Source of the DNA: Flavobacteriaceae bacterium
GTDB lineage: Bacteria > Bacteroidota > Bacteroidia > Flavobacteriales > Flavobacteriaceae
Direction: 5' to 3'
Assembly (NCBI GenBank): GCA_022428005.1
Contig: JAKMDI010000007.1
Coordinates: 62,001 to 126,000, forward strand
DNA length: 64,000 bases
Shown here: one piece after another, positions 17,443 through 27,003 of the stretch
Layout of the letters: each line of letters opens with the position of its first letter
Position numbering within the stretch: position 1 is the stretch's first letter
Notes under the pieces: model-generated
The model's database searches: none
Told to the model about the DNA's origin: nothing
What the model saw: only the letters and a program-made list of their open reading frames with translations
Program-made: the position numbers and the translations under genes

Positions 17443-18780
17443 CTAAAGTTCTCTTACTGCTTGTTTAAATTGATTGCCCCGGTCCTCATAATTTTCAAAA
17501 AGATCAAAACTTGCGCAAGCAGGTGAGAGCAAAACATTGTCATTCTTTTGTGCAATTTTATTGGCAATCAAAACAGCCTCTTTCATGGACTGGGTCTCCA
17601 GCATTAGATCTGTAAAGGGTTCAAAGGCACTGATTATTTTTTGATTGTCTACGCCCAAACATATGATGGCCCTTACTTTTTCTCTTACCAAAGGGTAGAG
17701 CATTTCGTAGTCATTCCCTTTGTCAACGCCACCGACAATCCAAACCGTAGGCGCATTCATGCTTTCCAATGCAAAATATACTGCATTGACATTGGTCGCT
17801 TTTGAATCGTTGATGTATCGGATGTGTTGAATCTTTAAAACCTGCTCCAAACGGTGGGGTGCTCCTTTAAAATTGAGTAAACTCTCTCGAATGGTGTCCT
17901 TACTGACATCTAATAAATGAGCGACTGTTGACGCTGCCATAGCATTTAACAGGTTATGCCTCCCATACAATGGAAAATCTGTTGTATTTATCATTGTTTT
18001 GTTTTTTTGTTTTTCAATTACAATATGTTCTTGCTCAGAGTAAGTGGTATTGGAATATTTAAGGTTGCTTCCAAAGGGGTGAAGGGTCGCTTGGGTATCA
18101 ATTTTTTCTACCGCTTCTGTCAATACCTCATCATCTGCATTGAAGAGGAGAACATCGCGTTCCGACTGGTTTTTATTGATCCTGAGCTTGGACTTAAGAT
18201 ATTGGCCAAAATCATTATTGTACCGATCCAGATGATCGGGGGTTATGTTGGTGATGACGCCTATGTGGGGGGCAAAATTTACAATATCATCCAATTGGAA
18301 ACTGCTGATTTCTAATACGTAATATTGACAATCATTTTCGGCGACCTCCTTGGCAAAACTATTTCCAATATTTCCCGCCAAGGCCACTTCATAACCAGCG
18401 TTTTTTAGGATGTGATAAGTCATCAGGGCAGTGGTTGTCTTCCCATTAGTTCCCGTGATGCCTATCAATGTAGCTGTGGTGAATTTTGAAGCAAACTCTA
18501 TTTCAGAGACAATCGGAATGTTACGAGTGGACAATGCATTGACCAAAGGGATTGAGTTCGGAATTCCTGGGCTTTTCATCACACAATTTGCGTCACTCAT
18601 TTTGGAAAGGGTATGGGTATTTTCCTCCCACGCTACCGCTAATTCATCCAGTTGTCTTTTGGTGGCTTCAGCAATTTTTCCGTGATCGGATACAAAAACC
18701 TCATAGCCTTGCTTTATCCCCAATATCGCAGTGCCTAAGCCACTTTCACCTGCCCCTAAAATGATTAGTTTTTCTCTCAT
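17443..18780 (-). CDS. murD: UDP-N-acetylmuramoylalanine--D-glutamate ligase MurD
   Basis: 445 residues from the ATG at 18780, chosen because [20 protein letters not shown] is the family N-terminus and this ATG overlaps the mraY TAA by one base (TAATG); a longer frame reaching 18837 would run deep into mraY. The P-loop is GITGTNGKTTTALM, and the C-terminal ligase region has INDSKATNVNAV and GGVDKGNDY. Adds D-Glu to UDP-MurNAc-L-Ala in the cytoplasm. Coupled to mraY upstream and ftsW downstream. Confidence 0.95.
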   Translation of the reverse strand: MREKLIILGAGESGLGTAILGIKQGYEVFVSDHGKIAEATKRQLDELAVAWEENTHTLSKMSDANCVMKSPGIPNSIPLVNALSTRNIPIVSEIEFASKFTTATLIGITGTNGKTTTALMTYHILKNAGYEVALAGNIGNSFAKEVAENDCQYYVLEISSFQLDDIVNFAPHIGVITNITPDHLDRYNNDFGQYLKSKLRINKNQSERDVLLFNADDEVLTEAVEKIDTQATLHPFGSNLKYSNTTYSEQEHIVIEKQKNKTMINTTDFPLYGRHNLLNAMAASTVAHLLDVSKDTIRESLLNFKGAPHRLEQVLKIQHIRYINDSKATNVNAVYFALESMNAPTVWIVGGVDKGNDYEMLYPLVREKVRAIICLGVDNQKIISAFEPFTDLMLETQSMKEAVLIANKIAQKNDNVLLSPACASFDLFENYEDRGNQFKQAVREL

Positions 18781-20003
18781 TATCTGATTTTTAGGGTTAC
18801 GATGGACAAAACGGCCAACAATATTCCGATAATCCAAAAACGGGCGGCAACCTTACTTTCATGTTGACCCAATTTTTGGTAGTGATGGTGTAAGGGCGCC
18901 ATTTTAAAAATTCTTTTTCCCACCCCAGTTTTTTTACGAGTGTACTTAAAGTAGGCTACCTGAATAATTACGGAGAGGTTCTCAATCAAGAAAATCCCAC
19001 ACAGCAGTGGTATAAGAAGTTCTTTTCTAACAATAAGGGCGATCACTGCGATAATTCCACCAATGGTAAGACTTCCTGTATCTCCCATAAAAACTGATGC
19101 TGGAAAGGTGTTGTACCATAAAAAACCAATCAATGACCCAGAGAAAGCGGCGACAAAAATCACGACCTCTCCTACATTAGGGATGTACAATATGTTCAGG
19201 TAATCAGAGAAAATTAAATTTCCAGACACCCATGCAAAAATTCCCAAGACCAACACCATAATCGCTGAGGAACCCGCAGCCAATCCATCAATTCCGTCGG
19301 TTAAATTTGCCCCATTGGATACGGCCATGATGATAAAAACGACAATGGGGATAAAAACAAGCCAGGTATAATTTTCTAGGTCTGGTGAGATCCAACGCAA
19401 CAAATCAGCATAATCGAATGCATTGTCTTTAAACAATGGAATGTTGGTAAGTGTAGATTTTTTTTCGGCAGAAAATTGCTGTTGAATAGAAGTAAACTGT
19501 TCTGTTTCTACTGTCCTTATTTCCTCCTTCACTGTGACGTCGGGATGAAAATAAAGAACAGCACCCACCATTACCCCCAATACTAGTTGACCAAATATTT
19601 TAAATCTTCCCTTGAGTCCACCTTTGTCTTTCTTAAAAGTTTTAATGTAATCATCTATCAATCCAATGGCACCCATGGACAGGGTCGTTAAAATCAGTAA
19701 AAGGATGTATATATTATCAATTTTAGCCAATAAAAGAACTGGAATCAACGTACCCAATATTATGATAATTCCTCCCATGGTTGGGGTTCCAGATTTTTGG
19801 CGTTGACCGGCCAGGCCCAAATCTCTTACCGATTCTCCAATTTGTTTTTTTAATAGAAATCGAATGATAATTTTTCCATAGATCAAGGTAAATGCCAAAG
19901 AGATGATAACGGCCAATGCCGCTCTAAATGTTAAAAACTGAAACAGTGTAGCCCCTGGTAATTGAAACTTTTGCTCGAGAAATTCAAATAGGTAGTACAA
20001 CAT
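18780..20003 (-). CDS. mraY: Phospho-N-acetylmuramoyl-pentapeptide transferase MraY
   Basis: 407 residues, ten-helix membrane enzyme that moves phospho-MurNAc-pentapeptide onto undecaprenyl phosphate to form lipid I. Motifs: [13 protein letters not shown], the acidic [33 protein letters not shown] and the His-rich MAPLHHHYQ. An extra hydrophilic stretch of about 60 residues after the fourth helix ([21 protein letters not shown]...) is longer than in E. coli MraY, as often seen in Bacteroidota. Three bases after murE; one-base overlap with murD. Confidence 0.97.
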   Translation of the reverse strand: MLYYLFEFLEQKFQLPGATLFQFLTFRAALAVIISLAFTLIYGKIIIRFLLKKQIGESVRDLGLAGQRQKSGTPTMGGIIIILGTLIPVLLLAKIDNIYILLLILTTLSMGAIGLIDDYIKTFKKDKGGLKGRFKIFGQLVLGVMVGAVLYFHPDVTVKEEIRTVETEQFTSIQQQFSAEKKSTLTNIPLFKDNAFDYADLLRWISPDLENYTWLVFIPIVVFIIMAVSNGANLTDGIDGLAAGSSAIMVLVLGIFAWVSGNLIFSDYLNILYIPNVGEVVIFVAAFSGSLIGFLWYNTFPASVFMGDTGSLTIGGIIAVIALIVRKELLIPLLCGIFLIENLSVIIQVAYFKYTRKKTGVGKRIFKMAPLHHHYQKLGQHESKVAARFWIIGILLAVLSIVTLKIR

Positions 20004-20006
20004 TGT

Positions 20007-21467
20007 TTAAGGTGTTTTTGAAAAAATTTCTTTAGCAATTTTATAATCGTCGAAAGGATGCTTTTCCCCTTTTACCTCCTGATAATTCTCGTGTCCCTTT
20101 CCTGCAATAAGTACAACATCTCCCGCTTGGGCAATTTGATAGGCTATATTGATGGCCTCTCTTCTTTTGGTAACCCGCATTATTTTTTTATAATCTACTG
20201 GATCCACTCCCTCACTCATCTGTTCAATTATTAGATCGGGGTCTTCATCGCGAGGATTGTCGGAGGTAAATAATACTTTTGAGCTGTATTGGGCTGCTAT
20301 AGCTCCCATAATGGGTCTCTTTTCAAGATCGCGATTGCCCCCACAACCAATAACAGTAATCAGGTTTTCATTTAATGTTCTGATTTTATTGATGGTCAAC
20401 AAAACATTTTTTAGCGCATCGGGGGTATGCGCATAATCTATCACTATCATGACCTTACCCGAGCTCTCAAAAGTTTGAAACCTTCCTTTCACACTTTGCA
20501 ACTGACTGATCGATTTCAAAGTCTCCCATGGGTCTTTTCCCAAGAGTTGGGCGACCGAAAAAACCGCCAAGAGGTTATAAGCATTAAACTCACCAACAAG
20601 CTGAGTCCAGACCTCTTTTTGGTCAATTTTTAGCAACATGCCTTTGAACTGGTTCTCCATTATTTGAGCCGAAAAATCTGCGAGGGTATGCAAAGCATAG
20701 GTATGTGTTTTTCCCTTGCAGTTCTGTAGCATAAATTTTCCGTTTTTATCGTCTGCATTTATCAAAGCAAAAGCGCTCTTGGATAGGGAATCAAATAGTA
20801 TTTTTTTGGTGTCTCTGTAGGCTTTAAAAGTCTTGTGATAGTCCAAGTGGTCGTGAGTAAGGTTGGTAAATACAGCTCCGTCAAACTCCAATCCCGATAT
20901 TCTTCTTTGATGGATGCCGTGAGAGGAGACCTCCATAAAACAATTTTCTATCCCCAAATTCACCATAGCGCTTAGGTGTTGATTGATAGAAACAGGATCA
21001 GGGGTGGTATGGGTAGCGGGATAATAAAGATCCCCATATTGAATGGCTACCGTTGAGATCAAACCGGATGGAGAGGGGCTGGTTCGAAACAGTTCGTAGA
21101 GCATTGATGCTATTGAGGTTTTACCATTGGTTCCCGTAATTCCGATCAATGTTAGTTCTCGAGAAGGGTTATCAAAATAATTTGCGGCCACCCAACCAAG
21201 GGCTTCTTTGCTGTCTTCCACCTGTATGTAAACCACTCCAGTACTTCGCTGTTGGGGTAGTATTTCGCAGAGAACGGATTGCGCTCCTGAGGCAACAGCT
21301 TGTTCAATGTACTGATGACCATCGTGCAGTGTTCCTTTTATGGCGACATACATTGTTCCTTTATTTACTTTTCTGGAATCAAAGGAAATATCAGAAACAG
21401 CAACCTCTGTGGAACCTGAAATCCCTTCGATCGCTACTTTGTACAATATTTCTTTTAATTTTTTCAA
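20007..21467 (-). CDS. murE: UDP-MurNAc-L-Ala-D-Glu:meso-diaminopimelate ligase MurE
   Basis: 486 residues with P-loop GITGTNGKTSIASML, ISFDSRKV in the UDP-binding N-domain and DYAHTPDAL in the ATPase domain. The substrate-specificity motif near residue 400 reads DNPR, the form associated with meso-diaminopimelate rather than lysine, so the peptidoglycan should be of the meso-DAP type. That agrees with the mpl gene elsewhere in the window. The start overlaps ftsI by four bases and mraY follows after three. Confidence 0.96.
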   Translation of the reverse strand: MKKLKEILYKVAIEGISGSTEVAVSDISFDSRKVNKGTMYVAIKGTLHDGHQYIEQAVASGAQSVLCEILPQQRSTGVVYIQVEDSKEALGWVAANYFDNPSRELTLIGITGTNGKTSIASMLYELFRTSPSPSGLISTVAIQYGDLYYPATHTTPDPVSINQHLSAMVNLGIENCFMEVSSHGIHQRRISGLEFDGAVFTNLTHDHLDYHKTFKAYRDTKKILFDSLSKSAFALINADDKNGKFMLQNCKGKTHTYALHTLADFSAQIMENQFKGMLLKIDQKEVWTQLVGEFNAYNLLAVFSVAQLLGKDPWETLKSISQLQSVKGRFQTFESSGKVMIVIDYAHTPDALKNVLLTINKIRTLNENLITVIGCGGNRDLEKRPIMGAIAAQYSSKVLFTSDNPRDEDPDLIIEQMSEGVDPVDYKKIMRVTKRREAINIAYQIAQAGDVVLIAGKGHENYQEVKGEKHPFDDYKIAKEIFSKTP

Positions 21468-23461
21468 GACAACTCTAATACAATGGTTTGGTTATTTCGG
21501 TAGCGCATTCCCGCCTTTATGGATTGTTTTTTTACTTTCCCTTTCCCTTTGATCACAACTTTGAGGCCCATGGGTTCTAAAACCGATATTGCCTCCATTG
21601 GGGTTAACCCTTTTAAGTTGGGAATCACCGCATCGGAGGAGACCACATTCACAGCTTTTGAGGATAAATTTTTGATTTGATCGGGATGTATATTTATGGT
21701 TTTAGGAAGGTTGTTGTGAATTTTCTTTGCGATTTTTTTAAAAACAGGAGCGGCCACCGTGGATCCATAGTATCCCAACTGTTTGTCGGGTCTGTGGATG
21801 ACTACTATGCAAGAGTATTTTGGTTCTTCAGCCGGAAAATACCCCACGAATGTCGCTGTGTACTGTATTTCTTTTCCCTTTTGATTGTAATCCAACTGGC
21901 AGGTACCTGTTTTTCCAGCCATGGCCAATACATCGTCTTTAATATTGTGGGCAGTGCCCCATTTTTTATCGACTACGTTGAACATCATTTTTTTTACTTT
22001 GTCAATGGTAGCTTGTGAACAAATGGAAGGGTTAAGAGTAATTTTCCCGAAAGACTGATCTGGTTTTTCACCGTAGGAATCAATCTTCTCAATAAAACGG
22101 GGTTTGACCATTTCACCATTATTGGCGATGGCATTATAAAAGGCAAGGGTTTGTAGCGGGGTAATTGCGACTCCATAGCCATAAGCCATCCAAGGTAAAT
22201 CGAGACGGTCCCATTGGTCTTTATCATCGGGGTGGGCAATTTTGGGAATTCCTTCTCCCGATATGGGAAGACCCAAGGGTTTATTGATGCCCATATTGTA
22301 CAAACGGTTCACAAATTTTTCGGGATTATTACCATAATTGTCATGAATTATTTTCACCATACCGGTATTGGAAGAAACCTCAAAAACCTTGGCAGCAGAA
22401 ATCGTCCCATACCCTCCTTTTTTAGAATCTCTCACTTTGAATCTTTTAAAAAAAGTGAGTTCGCCTTTCCCAGTAGCGATCATTGTATTTTCGTCTACAA
22501 CTTTATCTTCCAAAGCAGCAACCATGGCCATGAGCTTAAAAGTTGAACCCGGCTCGTGGGCTTCACCGACAGCATAGTTGAGCGTTTCATAGTAAGTACC
22601 CACCTTTGTTCTGCCTAAGTTGGCTATCGCTTTTATTTTTCCTGTTTGGGTTTCCATAACCACCACAGTTCCGTGTTCTGCCTTAAACTTTTCCAACTGC
22701 GCTAACAAAGCGGTGTGGGCAATGTCTTGAATATTGACATTGATGGTGGTATGCACATCAAAACCTTCGGTCGGCTCTTTTTCATTTTCATCATTGATCG
22801 GCTTCCACTGACCTCCCGCAATTTTTTGTTTGAGTCTTTGTCCAGTCTCCCCTTCAAGATATTGGCTGAATGCCCCCTCCATGCCCACTCTTCTATATCC
22901 GCCATGCTTTTCTTTAAAGACACGTCCTACGGTCCTTTCCGCCATTTTACCCAACGGATGAGCCCTCACCATCGTATGTTCAACGATCAACCCTCCCCTA
23001 TAGGAAGGCAAATTAAAAAGTGGAAGTGCCTTGATCCTTTTTTGTTCAGAATAAGTCAAGTCTCTGGCGATTAGTGCATACCTGCTTTTTTCTGTAACCG
23101 CACGATTAAGCTGGTTTGCAATCCTACTTTCCTCAGTCTCTAAAACCTCCGCCAAACCTGCCGTCAAAGATTTTTTATGCTTTTGATATAATGCACTCGA
23201 CGGTACAGTTGCGTCCCAACGAATTTCGTATCTGGCCATGGAGGTGGCGATAATGCTGCCATCATCTGCGAATATATTTCCCCTACTGGGCTCGATGATG
23301 TCCTTTTTTAAAGTTCGCTTGGATGCCAGCTCTTTGTATCTCTCTCCTTCCGAAAACTGAATGTGAAACAGTTTGCCAATCAATAAAAATGAAAACAACA
23401 ATAGCCCGAATGCTACTAAATAGCTGCGATTCATGATTGTTTTATTCTTTTTATCCATCAC
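21464..23461 (-). CDS. ftsI: Septal transpeptidase FtsI (PBP3) with C-terminal PASTA domain
   Basis: 665 residues. One N-terminal membrane anchor (YLVAFGLLLFSFLLIG), a dimerisation/pedestal region beginning EPSRGNIFADDGSIIATS, and the transpeptidase domain with SxxK as S306-TFK309 in HEPGSTFKL, SSN in FEVSSNTGM and KTG in MAGKTGTCQLD. The last about 60 residues (AVIPNLKGLTPMEAISVLEPMGLKVV...) form one PASTA domain, usual in Bacteroidota and Gram-positive PBPs but absent from E. coli FtsI. Cross-links septal peptidoglycan with FtsW. Overlaps ftsL by one base and murE by four. Confidence 0.95.
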   Translation of the reverse strand: MMDKKNKTIMNRSYLVAFGLLLFSFLLIGKLFHIQFSEGERYKELASKRTLKKDIIEPSRGNIFADDGSIIATSMARYEIRWDATVPSSALYQKHKKSLTAGLAEVLETEESRIANQLNRAVTEKSRYALIARDLTYSEQKRIKALPLFNLPSYRGGLIVEHTMVRAHPLGKMAERTVGRVFKEKHGGYRRVGMEGAFSQYLEGETGQRLKQKIAGGQWKPINDENEKEPTEGFDVHTTINVNIQDIAHTALLAQLEKFKAEHGTVVVMETQTGKIKAIANLGRTKVGTYYETLNYAVGEAHEPGSTFKLMAMVAALEDKVVDENTMIATGKGELTFFKRFKVRDSKKGGYGTISAAKVFEVSSNTGMVKIIHDNYGNNPEKFVNRLYNMGINKPLGLPISGEGIPKIAHPDDKDQWDRLDLPWMAYGYGVAITPLQTLAFYNAIANNGEMVKPRFIEKIDSYGEKPDQSFGKITLNPSICSQATIDKVKKMMFNVVDKKWGTAHNIKDDVLAMAGKTGTCQLDYNQKGKEIQYTATFVGYFPAEEPKYSCIVVIHRPDKQLGYYGSTVAAPVFKKIAKKIHNNLPKTINIHPDQIKNLSSKAVNVVSSDAVIPNLKGLTPMEAISVLEPMGLKVVIKGKGKVKKQSIKAGMRYRNNQTIVLELS

Positions 23462-23769
23462 TATTCTTTGACTTTGAGCTTTATAGGAGGTGTATCTGCA
23501 GGACCTATTCCCAGTGGACTTAACTCCTTCATTATTTTGGTTTCCATTTTTAAATTCATCAAATCTGTACGTTGCTCCACAAATTCACTCTTTAGTTTTT
23601 TAAGGTCCTCATTCAGTCGGGCGATTTGAAAAATCTTTCGTTCGGCCAAATGACCACTGGCAATCATAATGAGCGATAGTATGGAGAGAAAAAGGATCAT
23701 CCGCCAATTTTTATAGGCGACGTCATTGACCAAAAAATCCATTCGCAACAAGGACATTAGCTTTCTCAT
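23461..23769 (-). CDS. ftsL: FtsL-like cell division protein
   Basis: 102 residues: about 22 cytoplasmic residues, one membrane helix (WRMILFLSILSLIMIASGH) and a periplasmic heptad-like coiled coil (IFQIARLNEDLKKLKSEFVEQRTDLMNLKMETKIMKEL), the architecture of FtsL. Sequence is poorly conserved in this family; the call rests on architecture and on position between rsmH (four-base overlap) and ftsI (one-base overlap). FtsL recruits and activates FtsW/FtsI through its coiled coil. Confidence 0.85.
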   Translation of the reverse strand: MRKLMSLLRMDFLVNDVAYKNWRMILFLSILSLIMIASGHLAERKIFQIARLNEDLKKLKSEFVEQRTDLMNLKMETKIMKELSPLGIGPADTPPIKLKVKE

Positions 23770-24668
23770 ACTTTTTCCGCAATTCTGAGTTTTCCGCTTC
23801 TCGCCCTACTGTTCTCTTTGATCTCCTCGGCAGAGGGCATGCTCAATTTGCCAATTTTTTTGAGTGGCAAATGTCTATTTCCATACAAATCAGAAGCTGC
23901 CCTACCCTCAAATTTTCCTTCTCTGATAAAAAGTTTTACCAGTCGATCTTCCAAAGAGTGGTAGGAGATACAGACGATTCTCCCCCCCTGCTTGAGTACG
24001 TCAACGGATTGCTCTAAAAGTGATTTAATCACGTCCAATTCTGCATTGACCTCAATTCTGATGGCCTGAAAAACTTGAGCGATTAACTTGTTAAAAGTAT
24101 TTTTTGGAAAGATGGGTTTTAGTAAGTCCACCAATTCCTGAGTGGTTTCTACAGCAGCCGCTTCTCTTTTACTAACAATGTGGCCTGCAATTTTTTTTGC
24201 CATTCGAAGTTCACCATACACTTTAAACAACTTGGCTAAGTCATCAAAACTGTATTGATTTACTACTTCACGGGCACTCAATGCACTGAGCGGATTCATT
24301 CTCATGTCCAAGGGGCCGTCATATCGGGTGGAAAAACCCCGGAACCCAGCATCGAACTGATGTGACGAAACACCGAAATCGGCAAGAATACCATCGACAG
24401 CAGTAACGCCATTAAATTTTAAATACCTTTTTAAATGAGAAAAATTTCCGTTGATTAACTGAAAACGTCCGTCAGGAATAGCATTCTGTTCCGCAGCTGA
24501 GTCTTGGTCAAAAGCCAGTAATCTTCCATGCTTTGAAAGGTTTTCTAATATGGCTTTTGAGTGGCCGCCTCCTCCAAAAGTTACGTCGACATAAACCCCA
24601 TCAGGATCTATTTTCAGTCCTTGAATGGCTTCTTCAAGCATGACAGGTTTATGATAGGTCTTCTTCAT
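23766..24668 (-). CDS. rsmH: 16S rRNA (cytosine(1402)-N4)-methyltransferase RsmH
   Basis: 300 residues. SAM-binding motif I is YVDVTFGGGGHSKAIL, followed by DGILADFGVSSHQ and GRIVCISYHSLEDRLVK, all diagnostic of RsmH (MraW). It methylates C1402 in the ribosomal decoding centre and is the conserved second gene of dcw clusters. The start overlaps the end of mraZ by 20 bases, so translation of the two is probably coupled. Confidence 0.96.
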   Translation of the reverse strand: MKKTYHKPVMLEEAIQGLKIDPDGVYVDVTFGGGGHSKAILENLSKHGRLLAFDQDSAAEQNAIPDGRFQLINGNFSHLKRYLKFNGVTAVDGILADFGVSSHQFDAGFRGFSTRYDGPLDMRMNPLSALSAREVVNQYSFDDLAKLFKVYGELRMAKKIAGHIVSKREAAAVETTQELVDLLKPIFPKNTFNKLIAQVFQAIRIEVNAELDVIKSLLEQSVDVLKQGGRIVCISYHSLEDRLVKLFIREGKFEGRAASDLYGNRHLPLKKIGKLSMPSAEEIKENSRARSGKLRIAEKV

Positions 24669-25116
24669 TTTGATCTCCCATTACTTCCTCTGCTAATGCA
24701 GCAAAGTCCGTGGTTGCGTCGTCTATTGCTTTTTCATATTGTTCTTTGTCCCAGATCTCTAAAATGTTGACCACCGATGACACCACAACTTGTTTGGAAA
24801 TATTCGCGTGTGTAATTAAATCTTTTGGAATCAACAATCGTCCTGTTGAATCAACCTCTAATAATTTTACACCCGCTGTAAAACGGCGAATAAAATCGTT
24901 GTTCTTTTTCTTGAAACGATTGAGCTTATTGACTTTCTCCATCAAACCCTCCCACTGGTCCAGGGGATATAATTCCAAACAAGTGTTAAATACTGCCCGT
25001 TTGATGACAAAACTTTTATTGAGGTGTTTTGAGAGTTGTTTTTTTAATGCAGCAGGAAGCATAATACGTCCCTTCACGTCAGCCTTACACTCATAGGTTC
25101 CAATAAAATGCTGCAT
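24649..25116 (-). CDS. mraZ: Division/cell-wall cluster regulator MraZ
   Basis: 155 residues, two AbrB-like/SpoVT domains: MQHFIGTYECKADVKGRIMLPAALKKQL and LEVDSTGRLLIPKDLITHA. The conserved DxxGRI/RLxxP elements appear in both halves. MraZ forms a ring oligomer that binds phased repeats in its own promoter and controls the dcw operon. Such repeats lie 41-66 bases upstream of this start. It is the first gene of the cluster, with a short predicted leader of about 17 bases. Confidence 0.96.
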   Translation of the reverse strand: MQHFIGTYECKADVKGRIMLPAALKKQLSKHLNKSFVIKRAVFNTCLELYPLDQWEGLMEKVNKLNRFKKKNNDFIRRFTAGVKLLEVDSTGRLLIPKDLITHANISKQVVVSSVVNILEIWDKEQYEKAIDDATTDFAALAEEVMGDQNEEDLS

Positions 25117-25139
25117 GGTTTTAAGCTGTGAATTTCTAT

Positions 25140-25182
25140 CAAATATAAAGTAATTTTACCACTTTTTACCACATACTACCAC
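25140..25182 (-). promoter_or_regulatory. mraZ promoter with three phased MraZ boxes
   Basis: On the minus strand, GTGGTA occurs three times at exact 10-bp spacing (plus-strand TACCAC at 25157-25162, 25167-25172 and 25177-25182). The first unit in transcription order reads AAAGTGGTA, close to the AAAGTGG-type and TGGG-N5-type direct repeats known as MraZ targets. Immediately downstream is TATATTTG (25140-25147), a perfect match to the Bacteroidota -7 element TAnnTTTG. The boxes fall where the -33 element should be, so binding would be expected to block the polymerase (autoregulation). Confidence 0.75.
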
Positions 25183-25238
25183 TTTGTTAATAAGTTTTTC
25201 CACATCACCCCACTAATAAAATGGGATGAAAAATTAAA

Positions 25239-25270
25239 TTGAAATGATACAAGCGAATTCCATATATTTG
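25239..25270 (+). promoter_or_regulatory. Predicted promoter of the alpha/beta hydrolase-engB pair
   Basis: TTG at 25239-25241 and TATATTTG at 25263-25270 with a 21-bp spacer fit the Bacteroidota -33/-7 pattern (TTTG ... TAnnTTTG). The -7 element lies 16 bases upstream of the ATG at 25287. It is divergent from the mraZ promoter in the same 170-bp intergenic region. Confidence 0.6.
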
Positions 25271-25286
25271 GGGATATTTATATTCA

Positions 25287-26054
25287 ATGGTAGAAAGACA
25301 GATTATTACTGAGGCCAATTACCGTTACATAGAGTTAGGGGAAGGCACGCCAGTAGTCATTTTGCATGGTTTGATGGGAGGTTTGAGTAATTTTGAAGGA
25401 GTAATAAATTACTTCCCCAGCAGAGGGTATAAAATCGTCATTCCTGAACTTCCCGTTTACGATTTGCCCATTATTGATTCATCGGTTAAATCACTTGCCG
25501 AATTTTTAGACGGTTTCTTGAATTTTAAAAAATTTAAAGAGGTTGTTCTTCTTGGAAACTCGTTGGGAGGGCACATCGCGCTACTGTATGCAAAATTTCA
25601 TCCTGAAAAAGTAAAGGGGCTTATTATTACTGGCAGCTCAGGCCTTTATGAAAATGCCATGGGTGATGGATATCCCAAGAGAGGGGACTACGAATACATA
25701 AAAACAAAAAGCGAAGAAGTTTTTTATGACTCCAAAGTCGCTACCAAAGAAATTGTTGATGAGGTATTTGAGGCGGTCAACGACCGAAACAAACTCATCA
25801 GAACATTGGCCATTGCCAAAAGTGCTATCCGCCACAACATGGCCAAGGACCTGCCGTCCATGAAAACAAGAACTGCAATCATCTGGGGAGCACAAGATAC
25901 GGTTACTCCCCCCAATGTTGCCGACGAATTCAACGCTCTGCTGCCCAATTCTGATTTGTTTTGGATTGACAAATGTGGTCACGCTCCAATGATGGAACAT
26001 CCTGATCTTTTCAATGAGATCACGCACAATTGGATGGAGAAATACAACATTTAA
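25287..26054 (+). CDS. Alpha/beta hydrolase
   Basis: 255 residues with the canonical alpha/beta-hydrolase order: oxyanion segment ILHGLMGG, nucleophile elbow GNSLGGH (Ser), acid in IWGAQDTVTPP (Asp), and His in DKCGHAPMMEHP. No signal peptide is seen. Substrate is unknown; the family includes esterases, lipases and C-C hydrolases. It lies between mraZ (divergent) and engB (eight bases downstream, same strand), a placement that looks housekeeping rather than catabolic. Confidence 0.88.
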   Translation: MVERQIITEANYRYIELGEGTPVVILHGLMGGLSNFEGVINYFPSRGYKIVIPELPVYDLPIIDSSVKSLAEFLDGFLNFKKFKEVVLLGNSLGGHIALLYAKFHPEKVKGLIITGSSGLYENAMGDGYPKRGDYEYIKTKSEEVFYDSKVATKEIVDEVFEAVNDRNKLIRTLAIAKSAIRHNMAKDLPSMKTRTAIIWGAQDTVTPPNVADEFNALLPNSDLFWIDKCGHAPMMEHPDLFNEITHNWMEKYNI

Positions 26055-26062
26055 CCTGACTG

Positions 26063-26668
26063 ATGAAAGTTGCCAACGCTGAGTTTGTGGTGAGCAACGC
26101 CAAAGTCGAGCTCTGCCCAAAAAGTAAGCTTCCTGAATACGCTTTTATAGGAAGATCAAATGTTGGTAAGTCCTCATTAATCAACATGTTGTGCAACAAA
26201 AAAAAGCTGGCCAAAACTTCTTCCAGACCCGGTAAAACTCAATTGATAAACCATTTTCTGATCAACAAAAGTTGGCACTTGGTGGACCTACCAGGTTATG
26301 GATATGCCATGGCTTCTAAAACGCAAAAAAAAACATTTCAGAAATTTGTTGTCGATTATTTCAACAAAAGAAAAGAATTGGTGTCTGCATTTTTGTTGAT
26401 CGATCTGCGGCATGAACCACAAAAAATTGACCTGGATTTTATGAGATGGTTGGGAGAAAACTTTATTCCTTTTGCTATTGTATTTACCAAAGCAGACAAA
26501 CTCAAAACGCGGGAGATAGAAACTAAAGCATCGGCCTACCTGGACGTGCTAAAAGCAGATTGGGAAAGTCTGCCTCCCCATTTTATAACTTCCTCCGAAA
26601 AGAGACTTGGCCGTGAGGATGTTTTAAATTACATTCAAGAAATCAACGAAAATCTCTCTAAGATTTAA
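26063..26668 (+). CDS. engB: Ribosome biogenesis GTP-binding protein YihA/YsxC (EngB)
   Basis: 201 residues, single TRAFAC GTPase domain: G1 GRSNVGKSSLIN (about residues 29-40), G2 region SSRPGKTQ, G3 DLPGYGYA, G4 FTKADK and G5 around TSSEKRLG. EngB helps assemble the large ribosomal subunit. Co-transcribed with the upstream hydrolase. Its TAA stop overlaps the stop of the convergent gldC by four bases, leaving no room for a terminator between the genes. Confidence 0.96.
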   Translation: MKVANAEFVVSNAKVELCPKSKLPEYAFIGRSNVGKSSLINMLCNKKKLAKTSSRPGKTQLINHFLINKSWHLVDLPGYGYAMASKTQKKTFQKFVVDYFNKRKELVSAFLLIDLRHEPQKIDLDFMRWLGENFIPFAIVFTKADKLKTREIETKASAYLDVLKADWESLPPHFITSSEKRLGREDVLNYIQEINENLSKI

Positions 26669-27003
26669 TCGTTTTTTTTTAAATTGAGTTTTTCAGCAAA
26701 ATAATCACAAAAGTCTTTCATCGTCGCACTCATCTTATCGTCTTGAGTAGCGCGAAGATAGGTATCGCTCATCGTGAGTAGCGTTTGATGAAAAAACATT
26801 TTCATCTGGTCAACAGGCATCTCTTTAATCCATAAATCCATTCTCAGTGTCTCCTGCTGCTCACCATCCCAAAGCGCCAATAACATGGCTTGCGCTTCTT
26901 CATTTTCTATACCTCCGTCTGGAGCAGACCAAATAATTTTTTCAGGTACTTTATTTTCATCTACTGTAACGTCAATTTTTATTGGACTTGTTTTTTTGGT
27001 CAT
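26665..27003 (-). CDS. gldC: Gliding motility protein GldC
   Basis: 112 residues, soluble, without signal peptide. The pattern PIKIDVTVDENKVPEKIIWSAPDGG and the block AQAMLLALWDGEQQETLRMDLWIKEMPVDQMKMFF are characteristic of GldC, found only in Bacteroidota. In Flavobacterium johnsoniae GldC improves but is not essential for gliding. It overlaps the end of gldB by one base, so the two are coupled, and overlaps the convergent engB stop by four bases. Confidence 0.92.
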   Translation of the reverse strand: MTKKTSPIKIDVTVDENKVPEKIIWSAPDGGIENEEAQAMLLALWDGEQQETLRMDLWIKEMPVDQMKMFFHQTLLTMSDTYLRATQDDKMSATMKDFCDYFAEKLNLKKND

